Under the pieces are notes generated by a model, which was given only the letters and a program-made list of their open reading frames with translations, made no database searches and was not told the origin of the DNA. This document shows, in pieces, positions 16,601 through 23,548 of a stretch of DNA of 33,834 bases. How positions within the stretch are numbered: position 1 is the stretch's first letter; the number at the start of each line of letters is the position of its first letter. A program made the position numbers and the translations under genes. This DNA is from CAZSMK01 sp964608095. GTDB taxonomy: Bacteria > Sumerlaeota > Sumerlaeia > MWCT01 > JAGHBZ01. The DNA lies in the NCBI GenBank assembly GCA_964608095.1, contig CAZSMK010000129.1, positions 1-33,834 on the forward strand. The letters run 5' to 3'.

Positions 16601-19062
16601 ATTCCCTCGAGGTAACCGCTGTCGAGCGCTATCTGCCGATTACGGCGGGCGTGTTCAACGGTGAGATCACCTTACCCTCGACTTCTGCCGGTAAAAAAAA
16701 CCTCCTGTTTTACTCTTATAACGATTATACTAAGAGGGGATATACAAAAACAATCGATATAGATATGGTCGAACCGAACCTCGACCTGACGCTCGAGTAC
16801 GATAAAAGCCCTACGTTCCCAAAGGTGGGTGAAGAATTTACCCTGAAGGTGTTGGTGCGTAATACAACAGAGCTACCTTTAGATAAGGTGGATGTAAAGG
16901 TTGCCTACGGTCATGGAAACGAGTCGATTCTCGATAAAAAAATCGATCTGCCGCCCAGGGGCGAGTGGGCGTCCGAAATACGGCTACAGGGCGTCAATCC
17001 CGACGTCACGCGTGTGTCTGCCAATGCTTCTCTCTTCGCTCAGGAGAAAGCATATCTCGAGGTTGAGCGCATTGTATTTATCCCCATCGCCTCCAAACAA
17101 GATGAGGTGACGTTTGGATTCAACGCGCTCGAGGCTGAGGTTACTCCACAACCCCTTCTCAGGGAGCAGAAACCCACCCTCGAGATTCCTATTTACAACC
17201 TCACCGACTCTATAAAGAAAAACGTTGTGTGCGAGATTCGACCGCTCGATTCAGATGAGGTACTCGCTCGATTCCTTATTGATTCCATCCCCGCCTATTC
17301 TTCACGGAAGGTAACGTTCGAATTGGACACGACTTATTCCCCGGGCAACCAACCGCTTAATCTCGCTGTCTTTCAAACAGAAAATAAAGATGCTCCGGGA
17401 GACTTGCCCGAAGATGCAATAGCAAAAACCCTTCTTCTCGAGGTAAAAGACTTCGCAGACATTGCAGTTGTCAATGAGTCGCTCGAGGTTCGAAGTAGCC
17501 ATTTCTATAACGGTGAGACCGCTTACCTCGACGCAACAATCATAAATCTTGGCGAGATCGATGTCAGTAATATCGAGGTCGCCGCTTACCATAATACGCC
17601 GTTGCTCGGTAGCAATCTCATTATGCCCTTTTTCAGTTCACCGGGGATTAAGACCATCCCCTTGTTAAAACCTGGCGAAAAGACGGATATTACTTTTAGA
17701 TGGGACCGGTTTGGACGGAGTGGTGTTTTCCCACTCTATGTCGTGGTAAATCCAAATAAAAAATTTACTGAATCGAATTATAGAAACAATATATCAGGAA
17801 CAGAGATTACGTTTATTTCTGAAGGAAACCTGTCGATAATGCCGGAGGATATTAAACTCTCGCAATCCTATGCTCGGCGCGGCGATAAGGTCGACGTTTC
17901 CCTTACTATCCACAACGACAGCGACCGGGAATTCCACGACGTGATGGTCGCTTTGGAACAAAAGGCAATGAATAAGGGCTCGATTCCTGTCGGTCAACCA
18001 CTCTTCATCGATCGCATGCCACCGAGAAGCAATGTAACAAAAACCGTTACCTGGGAAGTCGGCGAACTGTACGACCAGATTAAGGTTATGTTAAACCCCC
18101 GGGAAACGCTGAACGAAGACAACTACGACGATAACATCGCCACTGCACGTATTAATTATATAGTCCCCATCTTCGATCTCGAGAAACCTTCCGACGGCGA
18201 TACGGACAATTCCGTCTATCCTTTCCATCAGGAGCTCTTCGTGGGGTCTAATGAGGCGACCATTATTCAGCCGGGTTATACTATTTCCCCGAGTAAATTC
18301 TTCCACGCTCCCGAGATAAGGGTGCCTCTCGAAATGAAATATATCATGAACCAGGATGTCGTCGAGACCGGAAAAGAAGAGGAAGAAAAGTTTCGCGATG
18401 GACGCTGGTTTTTGCATCCTGAACGGGACGGCTGGCTCGAATCCTCTCCATGGGAAGACGTTCCGCCCGTCAACATCACTATTCCCGTCCCCGATACGTC
18501 CACTAATTTTTACGACCTGTATATCGTGGTTCAAACGAATGAAGACTACCGCGGGTATCCCGGGACGAAGATCAAGATGAAACTCGAAAACGAAACGTCA
18601 TTCAAGGTGCGCGATTATTCATTGGAGCCTAAACCCTGGTACACCCAGTCTTATTATCTTGGACGCTATCATGTATACGACAGCTTCCTGGACCTGACGA
18701 TTGACGATGTCAAGGGTTCCTACTGGGCCGTTATCAACCGTATCGATTTCGTTCCCTTGAAAGGTGTGTATACCTCGCCCGTTATTGATCTTTCGAAGGC
18801 ATGGAAGACCTGCAAAGACCTTAAACTCGGCTTCGACCTGCGCCTGCCGGATGAATACACCACTGTTGACATCCTTTATAGAATCAGTGCAAAAGAAGAC
18901 ATCAACGAATGGAGTGAATGGCAGCCCGTCAATCTAACGGGAGACCACACATCTCAGAGCATTGTGCCGGAAGGAAGATACTTACAGTGGAAGGCGACCT
19001 TATTCAGCAGCGATACAAATTCGCCTCAAATCAAGCGCGCATGGCTGCATATTCAGAAATAA
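13627..19062 (+). CDS. Giant secreted C25 (gingipain-like) family protein with CARDB-type repeats
   Basis: 1811-residue extracytoplasmic protein. A signal peptide spans about residues 1-30 (YAVLFLFMTVTGHANA). A long beta-rich N-terminal region (about 30-560) ends in a PorU-like segment (AFVFNISNPRKPYVV). The peptidase C25 domain (about 590-960) starts at DYLVISHPSF, contains YVLLVGDASDV, and has the catalytic pair His814 in YYGHGGPNIW and Cys849 in LASSSCDTAW, 35 residues apart and close to gingipain spacing. Next come several Ig-like/CARDB domains (about 1050-1515), recognisable by ends such as ESNYRNNISG and LNEDNYDDNIA. A C-terminal beta module (about 1600-1811) ends in YLQWKATLFSSDTNSPQIKRAW. 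No type IX sorting domain or membrane anchor is visible at the end. The active site looks intact, so it is probably a cysteine protease or sortase-like transpeptidase. It stands alone, behind a short leader ORF. Confidence 0.87.
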   Translation: MKRFSHPFSYPILYAVLFLFMTVTGHANAANDEQIELSKWLDSYTVSHISSSRNEIVLEFVNDETLAPELTRHQVQKGFFLVVPSETSTLTEILDYEYDVYRGEAYSTTISPDKTEGIPLPSAAQLIIVDMTDRFRDFYVAYLKVSAMIFTDQGEQGRAMLVLRKVRVRLSFEIPPDAEVDITSVDPFGISLLKHIVVNPGDVERFALPPLNVAAEYDAYVEFADRINQKRANAPVVKCIVYDKGIQAITYQELEGAEIDVKELPLNRIKLFYGNEEVPLHVVRGESKFQFFSPGDTMFFYAPDPLESQHDYDVYWLTVDDAGSTSPARMRYVSLPTEPGASVYTTGSFQKRIYPPQRYTHASSYPNVFSHWYWGEIPMGQFRDFSTYLAGINTETDGCDFKALIGTTERNKSQTYNIYINDRFQDEIKWTGWRTYEYSKKIPMCELKEGENTVSIEVPEQSERGNYSTELLFYGFEVDYKGFLGTDEDRMTFRLQPSTSKEVGRVEFNLARQEENAFVFNISNPRKPYVVKSYPGADARYYYDSLSGTETYWITNHRGAFLPRLVPVEKDLTLLNADLGADYLVISHPSFLNQLTPLTESRINNGLRVHVTDIDEVYDCFSFGCKESYAIQRFVKYVYSRWESPYLRYVLLVGDASDVLGDPARFPAEAQPDLIPVYDHEKPTTFVRADNKYGIVTEGILTDVAIGRFPAQTPDDLTTLIEKTLEYERDMDRYSLWRRRIMFVADDEAEFPEICDFLIKTRIPSDLLPVRVYQHEFPYKNFYRVHRRKQSPQATQQLIDEINRGVLLYFYYGHGGPNIWTAERLFHVFEDLEHFENKQRLSFLASSSCDTAWLDYPIGQVTSSMGELLVKTPDKGCVGVFAPTTGATPTDHKFLMKRFMDGLFEGGLRDFGELFLASKIMFGLERRNSSVLDQFILLGDPSLDFSFQVPEMNELRISSTIINAETGGTIKVLGVLPRADWGWTEVYLIDEDSLEVTAVERYLPITAGVFNGEITLPSTSAGKKNLLFYSYNDYTKRGYTKTIDIDMVEPNLDLTLEYDKSPTFPKVGEEFTLKVLVRNTTELPLDKVDVKVAYGHGNESILDKKIDLPPRGEWASEIRLQGVNPDVTRVSANASLFAQEKAYLEVERIVFIPIASKQDEVTFGFNALEAEVTPQPLLREQKPTLEIPIYNLTDSIKKNVVCEIRPLDSDEVLARFLIDSIPAYSSRKVTFELDTTYSPGNQPLNLAVFQTENKDAPGDLPEDAIAKTLLLEVKDFADIAVVNESLEVRSSHFYNGETAYLDATIINLGEIDVSNIEVAAYHNTPLLGSNLIMPFFSSPGIKTIPLLKPGEKTDITFRWDRFGRSGVFPLYVVVNPNKKFTESNYRNNISGTEITFISEGNLSIMPEDIKLSQSYARRGDKVDVSLTIHNDSDREFHDVMVALEQKAMNKGSIPVGQPLFIDRMPPRSNVTKTVTWEVGELYDQIKVMLNPRETLNEDNYDDNIATARINYIVPIFDLEKPSDGDTDNSVYPFHQELFVGSNEATIIQPGYTISPSKFFHAPEIRVPLEMKYIMNQDVVETGKEEEEKFRDGRWFLHPERDGWLESSPWEDVPPVNITIPVPDTSTNFYDLYIVVQTNEDYRGYPGTKIKMKLENETSFKVRDYSLEPKPWYTQSYYLGRYHVYDSFLDLTIDDVKGSYWAVINRIDFVPLKGVYTSPVIDLSKAWKTCKDLKLGFDLRLPDEYTTVDILYRISAKEDINEWSEWQPVNLTGDHTSQSIVPEGRYLQWKATLFSSDTNSPQIKRAWLHIQK

Positions 19063-19527
19063 AAAGCCGCGTCCTTAAAAAAAAGACCGAGGTAATCGCA
19101 GAACATTTATGGCATGTTCTCTATGGGGAATAACCTCAACACTCAGCTGTCATTTTCGGGCAGGCGCGAATCCAGTCCTTCATCCCTCGCACACGTACTC
19201 GCACTCTCACTGTACCCCTACGCGTGCGCGTCCTCGCTTGTCGCTCTAATGTAGGATAAGCCTCCCCGCTTGTCTTTCAACTCGTACTCCCACTCGCGTT
19301 CGTACACGCCCTTGGCGTTGTACGCGCTATCGTGTTTTTTTCGAAGTAAGGCCGTTCGGACCCGAACGACCCCCGGCTATGAGTTAATCTCTCCTTATCT
19401 GTCCTATCCGACTGATCAGTCCAATCAGTCCTATGCAAAAGATAAGAAGAGACGATTCGCTGAAAAAGGTTCCCATGAAGCGAAAAAAAACTGAAAAGAA
19501 GTGCACACTTTGAGGTTTGGCTGAACT
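19063..19527. other. Gene-free stretch with degenerate simple repeats
   Basis: No convincing gene lies in these 465 bases. They hold a hairpin AGAACAT/ATGTTCT near 19099-19119, a run of degenerate ACTCGC/ACTCGT-like units (about 19185-19215 and again 19279-19310), one copy of the dispersed GTAGGATAAGC hairpin repeat (19251-19274), a CGTTCG/CGAACG hairpin near 19353-19368, and a CTGATCAGTCCAATCAGTCC pseudo-repeat near 19411-19430. The 5' part abuts the C25 gene stop and the 3' part holds the terminator of the convergent phosphodiesterase gene. It looks like a spot where repeats collect. Confidence 0.6.
19251..19274 (+). repeat. Dispersed hairpin repeat, copy 1 (GTAGGATAAGC family)
   Basis: GTAGGATAAGC followed by CTCCCC and GCTTGTC. 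Stem GATAAGC/GCTTGTC with one G-T pair. It matches the copies at 33719-33750 and 33818-33834 except at one or two loop-proximal positions. A half-copy (CCTCGCTTGTC) lies just before it at about 19231-19242. It carries no coding capacity and is not beside a transposase. Confidence 0.75.
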
Positions 19528-19537
19528 TCACTTCTTT
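19483..19537 (-). terminator. Probable intrinsic terminator of the GDPD gene
   Basis: On the minus strand the end of the gene forms a 9-base perfect stem (AAAGAAGTG with CACTTCTTT, plus-strand positions 19495-19503 and 19529-19537). The loop of 25 bases can itself fold (AAGTG/CACTT). Four bases later comes a run of eight T. The stem includes the stop codon. The long loop makes it a weaker terminator than usual. Confidence 0.4.
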
Positions 19538-20274
19538 CGCTTGTTTAATACCTGGAGTATAAAGCGGGGGTTGTCGGTCGTAATTCCATCAACCCCGAGT
19601 TTCACGAGCCGGAGCGCTTCTTCAGGGTCGTTTACGGTCCAGACGTAGAGTTTGAGCCCGGCAGCCTTGACCCGCTCTACGAATGTTTCAGTTAAACTGA
19701 GGTAATGAACATTAAGCGCGTCGAGGCTATGCTCCCCCGCCATTGAAATCAGTGTCGTCTCGTACGGTAACCATTCTTTTGTTTCCTTATCCTCAACGGG
19801 ACCCCGAATCCAGTGCACGGGGATATCCGGCATAATGATTTTTGCGTTCGACATGGTCTCCAATCCGAACCCGACAAGGACAATCTGTGACTTTTTTCCG
19901 CTGCTCGCGATGGTCTCGTTAAGATAGGACAAAATCTCATTTCCGCATTTGATTTCTATAAGGAGTTTTTTTCCGTGCGGAATGGTCTCAATAATTTCTT
20001 CGAGGAAAGGGATTTTTTCGCCTTTGAATTCGTCGCCTTTGAACGAGCCGGCGTCAAGCCTGCGAAGTTCCGCAGAAACGGTCTTGCGAATTTCCAGGTT
20101 CTTGCCGGTTGTTCTTCGTGTCATCTCGTCATGTATGACGACGATACGATTGTCAGCGGAGAGATGCACGTCGACTTCCACGGCGTCTGCGCCGGATTCC
20201 CAACCCTGGAGCACAGAGATAAGGGTATTTTCCGGCGCGGTGAATGCAGAGCCTCTATGACCGATAATGTCCAT
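19528..20274 (-). CDS. Glycerophosphodiester phosphodiesterase
   Basis: Hydrolyses glycerophosphodiesters to glycerol-3-phosphate and an alcohol, as in phospholipid turnover. The GDPD family pattern is complete: IGHRGSAFTAPENT at the N-terminus (H6, R7, E15), DAVEVDVHLSADNRIVVIHD (E33, D35, H48), LLIEIK for the third metal/active-site strand, and a C-terminal VWTVNDPEEALRLVKLGVDGITTDNP. I set the start at ATG 20274 (MDIIGHRG), giving 248 residues, the length of UgpQ-type enzymes. The open frame extends 43 codons further upstream, but those residues do not look like a signal peptide or a domain. GAGGAAGG lies about 12 bases before the chosen start. It is cytoplasmic by this start. It follows kdsA-kdsD in the same direction after about 135 bases, possibly in the same transcript. 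Confidence 0.93.
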   Translation of the reverse strand: MDIIGHRGSAFTAPENTLISVLQGWESGADAVEVDVHLSADNRIVVIHDEMTRRTTGKNLEIRKTVSAELRRLDAGSFKGDEFKGEKIPFLEEIIETIPHGKKLLIEIKCGNEILSYLNETIASSGKKSQIVLVGFGLETMSNAKIIMPDIPVHWIRGPVEDKETKEWLPYETTLISMAGEHSLDALNVHYLSLTETFVERVKAAGLKLYVWTVNDPEEALRLVKLGVDGITTDNPRFILQVLNKRKK

Positions 20275-20409
20275 CGTGTGTATGAATCCTTCCTCTATGC
20301 CAGGGGTAGAAAGAAGCGAGCCGACAAGAAAAAATGATTGCGTTATATTTGTAGCCTTTTGAGTAGTTCCCCAACCGTTCGATAGAGCGAACGACCTCAT
20401 CACGCTTGA

Positions 20410-21375
20410 TTACGGCGTGATACCTGCACGGATAAGGTCGTGAATGTGTATCATGGCGAAGGGATGATCGTTATCGTCAACTACGGGCAGAACCGTGATA
20501 CTGAACTGTTCCATCACATCGAGCGCTTTGACGGCGGGAACGGTCTTTTTGATAGATTTCGGAGAAGCGGTCATAACTTTTTCAACGGGTATTTCGAGAT
20601 CGTATTTTCCCGCCTGAAGAATGCGGCGTAGATCACCATCGGTAAGAATGCCTACGAGTTTTCCCTCGTTATCGACTATTGACGTAGCGCCAAGCCCTTT
20701 CGAGGTCATTTCCAGAATCGCTTCCTTGAGGATACGATCCTTAGAGATAACGGGGTTTTCGTCGCCCGAGTGCATGAGGTCAAGGACTTTGATAAGGAGG
20801 CGTTTACCGAGCGTGCCGCCGGGATGAAAGATAGCGAACTGTTCGGATTTAAAATCGCGTTTTTCGAGCAGGACAATGGCAAGTGCATCGCCCATCGCCA
20901 TTGCGGCGACTGTGCTTGCCGTCGGAGCGAGTCCCAGAGGGCACGCCTCTTCCTTGATACTGATATCCAGCACGATATCCGCCTGCTGTGCCAGTTCCGA
21001 TTCAGTGCTCCCCGTTATGGCAATCAAAGGAATCTTGAAATGTTTGAAATAGGGTATGAGCCGTAACACTTCTTCGCTCTTGCCGCTGTAAGAGACGGCG
21101 ATGATGACGTTTTCGGGAGTTATCATCCCAAGGTCGCCGTGAATTCCTTCAGAGGGATGCATATAAAAGGCGGGTGTTCCGGTACTCGCAAGTGTGCCCG
21201 CTATCTTGCGCGCAATGATGCCTGCCTTACCGACTCCTGTAGTGACCACGCGGTCCTGGCATTTATAGATGACGTCAATCGCCTTCACGAAGTTATCGTC
21301 AAGATGAGTTGTCATGTTGTGTAATGCATCTGCTTCTATTTCAAAGACGCGTCTGGCACGTTCGAGAACATCCAT
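20410..21375 (-). CDS. kdsD: Arabinose-5-phosphate isomerase (KdsD/KpsF/GutQ family)
   Basis: Interconverts ribulose-5-phosphate and arabinose-5-phosphate, the first step of Kdo synthesis. A SIS domain (about residues 35-170) contains TTGVGKAGIIARKIAGTLASTGTPA and the phosphosugar-binding AVSYSGKSEEVLRL, with FHPGGTLGKRL at its end. Two CBS domains follow (about 205-260 and 270-320), as in E. coli KdsD. The size (321 residues) is standard. The preceding kdsA stop and this ATG share a base (TGATG), with GGAG 8 bases upstream; a GTG one codon earlier (21378) is a possible alternative start. Translation is almost certainly coupled to kdsA. The next Kdo genes (kdsC phosphatase, kdsB) are not adjacent. 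Confidence 0.95.
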   Translation of the reverse strand: MDVLERARRVFEIEADALHNMTTHLDDNFVKAIDVIYKCQDRVVTTGVGKAGIIARKIAGTLASTGTPAFYMHPSEGIHGDLGMITPENVIIAVSYSGKSEEVLRLIPYFKHFKIPLIAITGSTESELAQQADIVLDISIKEEACPLGLAPTASTVAAMAMGDALAIVLLEKRDFKSEQFAIFHPGGTLGKRLLIKVLDLMHSGDENPVISKDRILKEAILEMTSKGLGATSIVDNEGKLVGILTDGDLRRILQAGKYDLEIPVEKVMTASPKSIKKTVPAVKALDVMEQFSITVLPVVDDNDHPFAMIHIHDLIRAGITP

Positions 21376-22214
21376 CACGACGACTCCTTTTTCATGCTTG
21401 TTTCAATTGCCTTGATCTGGTTAAGCAGGTCTGCGAAGTCGCTGAGAATAAGTGAATTCGCCCCATCGCTCAACGCCTTTTCCGGATGGTCATGAACCTC
21501 GAAGTAAAGTGCGTCGACACCAACCGCTACGGCAGCGCGGGCAAGAAAGGGGATGAACTCGCGCTGTCCGCCGGAAGACGAACCGGCGCCACCGGGAAGC
21601 TGGACTGAATGGGTGGCATCATAGATGACGGGGACCCCAAACCCACGCATCACAACCAGCGAGCGGAAATCCACCACAAGATTGTTATAGCCGAAAGTCG
21701 TTCCACGTTCTGTAAGAAGAATTTTTTCGTTCCCTGTGCTTCGTGCTTTTTCGACGATATGCGTCGCATCCCATGGGGCAAGGAACTGTCCCTTCTTTAT
21801 ATTGACGGGTTTACGGGTCGCTGCGGCGGCGACCACCAGATCGGTTTGACGACTTAAAAAAGCGGGAACCTGGAGAATATCGACAATCGCCGCTGCTTTC
21901 TCCGCCTCCCGGGTGGTGTGTACATCGGTGAGAACAGGGACACCCGTTTCCCTTTTCACTTCTCCGAGAATCTCCAGTCCTTTATCCACGCCGGGCCCGC
22001 GATATGATTTAATGGAGGTACGGTTTGCCTTGTCGTAAGAAGCCTTGAACACAAACGGTACCTGTGCCTTCTCAGCGATCTTTTTCAATTCACGGGCAAT
22101 GAACAATGTGTGGTCGCGATTCTCGATCACACACAAACCCGCAATCACCGCTACAGGCTCTCCACCACCGATTGACAATCGATCGGTTATGGTTATGCGT
22201 CTTGGTGCTTGCAT
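21375..22214 (-). CDS. kdsA: Kdo-8-phosphate synthase, metal-dependent type
   Basis: Condenses phosphoenolpyruvate with arabinose-5-phosphate to Kdo-8-phosphate in the cytoplasm. I start it at ATG 22214 (MQAPRRIT), with GGGAAA 6 bases upstream, giving 279 residues, the family size. The frame is open for 50 codons more, but those would cross the promoter below. Motifs are FKASYDKANRTS, PVLTDVHT, VPAFLSRQTDL, NIKKGQFLAPWD, TERGTTFGYNNLVVD and VHDHPEKALSDGANSL. Cys28 in AVIAGLCVIE occupies the position that is Cys in the metal-dependent (Aquifex-like) class and Asn in E. coli. The usual GPC reads GLC here. It is coupled to kdsD. Confidence 0.95.
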   Translation of the reverse strand: MQAPRRITITDRLSIGGGEPVAVIAGLCVIENRDHTLFIARELKKIAEKAQVPFVFKASYDKANRTSIKSYRGPGVDKGLEILGEVKRETGVPVLTDVHTTREAEKAAAIVDILQVPAFLSRQTDLVVAAAATRKPVNIKKGQFLAPWDATHIVEKARSTGNEKILLTERGTTFGYNNLVVDFRSLVVMRGFGVPVIYDATHSVQLPGGAGSSSGGQREFIPFLARAAVAVGVDALYFEVHDHPEKALSDGANSLILSDFADLLNQIKAIETSMKKESS

Positions 22215-22241
22215 TTTTTTTCCCAAACAGAGAGTATTAAC

Positions 22242-22271
22242 ACTATAAATTTTGTGCTTTTTGCAAGTCAA
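22242..22271 (-). promoter_or_regulatory. Probable sigma-70 promoter of kdsA-kdsD
   Basis: On the minus strand there is TTGACT (5 of 6 to the -35, at 22271-22266), an 18-base AT-rich spacer, and TATAGT (5 of 6 to the -10, at 22247-22242). Transcription would start near 22235, about 20 bases before the kdsA ATG at 22214. The region is shared with the divergent glycosyltransferase gene at 22350. Confidence 0.5.
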
Positions 22272-22349
22272 TCTTGAAAAAAGTATGTGCCTTGATGATA
22301 CAGTTATTTTAAAAACGCGAACCGTAAGGGAACGTAATTCACCCTGAAA

Positions 22350-23363
22350 ATGGACACTATACATACAGAGCCGGAGATGAGCAAGAGTTCTTCACAAATC
22401 AGGGTCTCCGTCATCATCCCCGTGTATAATGAAGAGGAAAACCTGGAGCCGCTTTATGAGTCGCTTCGGGATGTCCTGGAATCGTCAATAGACGGTGAGA
22501 CTGAAATAATTTTCGTCAATGACGGTAGCCGTGACAGAAGCGGCGAGATTCTTGATCGTTTGGCAGAGAAGGATAAGGGGGTAGGCGTAATCCATTTGCG
22601 AACGAATTTCGGACAGACCGCCGCCATTGCCGCCGGCTTCGATGCGGCACAAGGCGACATCATCGTTCCCATGGATGCAGACTTGCAGAACGACCCACGC
22701 GATATCCCTCGTCTGCTCGCCAAACTCAACGAGGGGTACGAGGTCGTGAGCGGCTGGCGTAAAAACCGCAAAGACAACCGAATGGGGCGTGTGATTCCTT
22801 CCATTATAGCTAACAAGCTCATATCCTTCATAAGCGGGGTGCACCTTCATGATTATGGCTGTACCCTCAAGGCGTACAGGCGCGAAGTAATCGAGGACGT
22901 GAAACTCTACGGCGAGATGCACCGGTTTATCCCCATCTATGCGGCGTGGCAAGGTGCGCGCGTCGCCGAAATAGTGGTGAAACATAACCCGCGCAGGTTT
23001 GGAACGTCCAAGTACGGTATGGAACGCATTTTCAAGGTTATCCTCGACCTTGTCGTAATCAAGTTTCTGGGCGATTATGCGCATAAACCCATCTACATTT
23101 TCGGGGGAGTCGGAATCCTCTGTTTTGTCGGCGCTCTTATTTCCGGGCTATGGGCGTTATTCCTGAAATACGTCAAAAACATCAGCTTTGTTATGACTCC
23201 TTTACCTTTACTGTTCGTCCTTCTCCTGGTTCTTGGTTCTAATGCAATCTTGCTGGGCTTACTGGCGGAAATTTCTATACGCACGTATTACGAGTCGCAG
23301 AACAAACCCACGTACTTGATTAAGACAACACGCAATATTAAAGCCGGGACAAAAGACAGATGA
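22350..23363 (+). CDS. GT2 polyprenyl-phosphate glycosyltransferase (DPM1/ArnC/GtrB-like)
   Basis: 337 residues. A GT-A domain (about 16-240) has VSVIIPVYNEEENLEPLYESL, EIIFVNDGSRDRSGEIL, LRTNFGQTAAIAAGFDAAQGD and the metal-binding MDADLQNDPRDIP. Two C-terminal membrane helices follow (about 249-272 and 286-312). This is the form of enzymes that place a sugar on undecaprenyl phosphate at the inner membrane for later use by a periplasmic transferase. ArnC (aminoarabinose) and GtrB (glucose) share this layout, and sequence alone does not decide the sugar. Start ATG 22350 has no strong ribosome-binding site; ATG 22377 is possible. It is divergent from kdsA and heads a long run of co-oriented genes. 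A partner flippase or periplasmic transferase is not in view. Confidence 0.88.
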   Translation: MDTIHTEPEMSKSSSQIRVSVIIPVYNEEENLEPLYESLRDVLESSIDGETEIIFVNDGSRDRSGEILDRLAEKDKGVGVIHLRTNFGQTAAIAAGFDAAQGDIIVPMDADLQNDPRDIPRLLAKLNEGYEVVSGWRKNRKDNRMGRVIPSIIANKLISFISGVHLHDYGCTLKAYRREVIEDVKLYGEMHRFIPIYAAWQGARVAEIVVKHNPRRFGTSKYGMERIFKVILDLVVIKFLGDYAHKPIYIFGGVGILCFVGALISGLWALFLKYVKNISFVMTPLPLLFVLLLVLGSNAILLGLLAEISIRTYYESQNKPTYLIKTTRNIKAGTKDR

Positions 23364-23548
23364 TGATCCCCTCCGGCGGTGGAAGCCGGATAATGTGCGG
23401 ATTCGATGTCGTTTGCATCGCAAACAACGGATATACTATAGAGGAGCGCTCTCCTTGTAGAGATAACTGCCTTTTTTCTCCTGAAACGTGATAACGGACG
23501 GGGGAACTTGTGAAGAACTAACATAATCTTATCGAGACTTAGAGCAAT

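Noticed and set aside
19063..19250. Possible CRISPR array in the repeat patch
   Set aside because: Units are short and degenerate, with no constant repeat and spacer lengths and no cas genes nearby.
19270..19494. 74-codon open frame in the repeat-rich intergenic stretch
   Set aside because: Its translation follows the simple repeats, has no ribosome-binding site and resembles no protein family.
20275..20403. N-terminal extension of the glycerophosphodiester phosphodiesterase
   Set aside because: The 43 extra residues do not form a clean signal peptide; the conserved domain begins at MDIIGHRG.
22215..22364. N-terminal extension of KdsA by 50 residues
   Set aside because: The extension is unlike KdsA, crosses the likely promoter at 22242-22271, and ATG 22214 has a good ribosome-binding site.
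23401..23445. GTTTGC/GCAAAC hairpin and TATAGA as a riboswitch or promoter for asnB
   Set aside because: The hairpin is isolated, the -35 match is weak and no known riboswitch pattern is visible.
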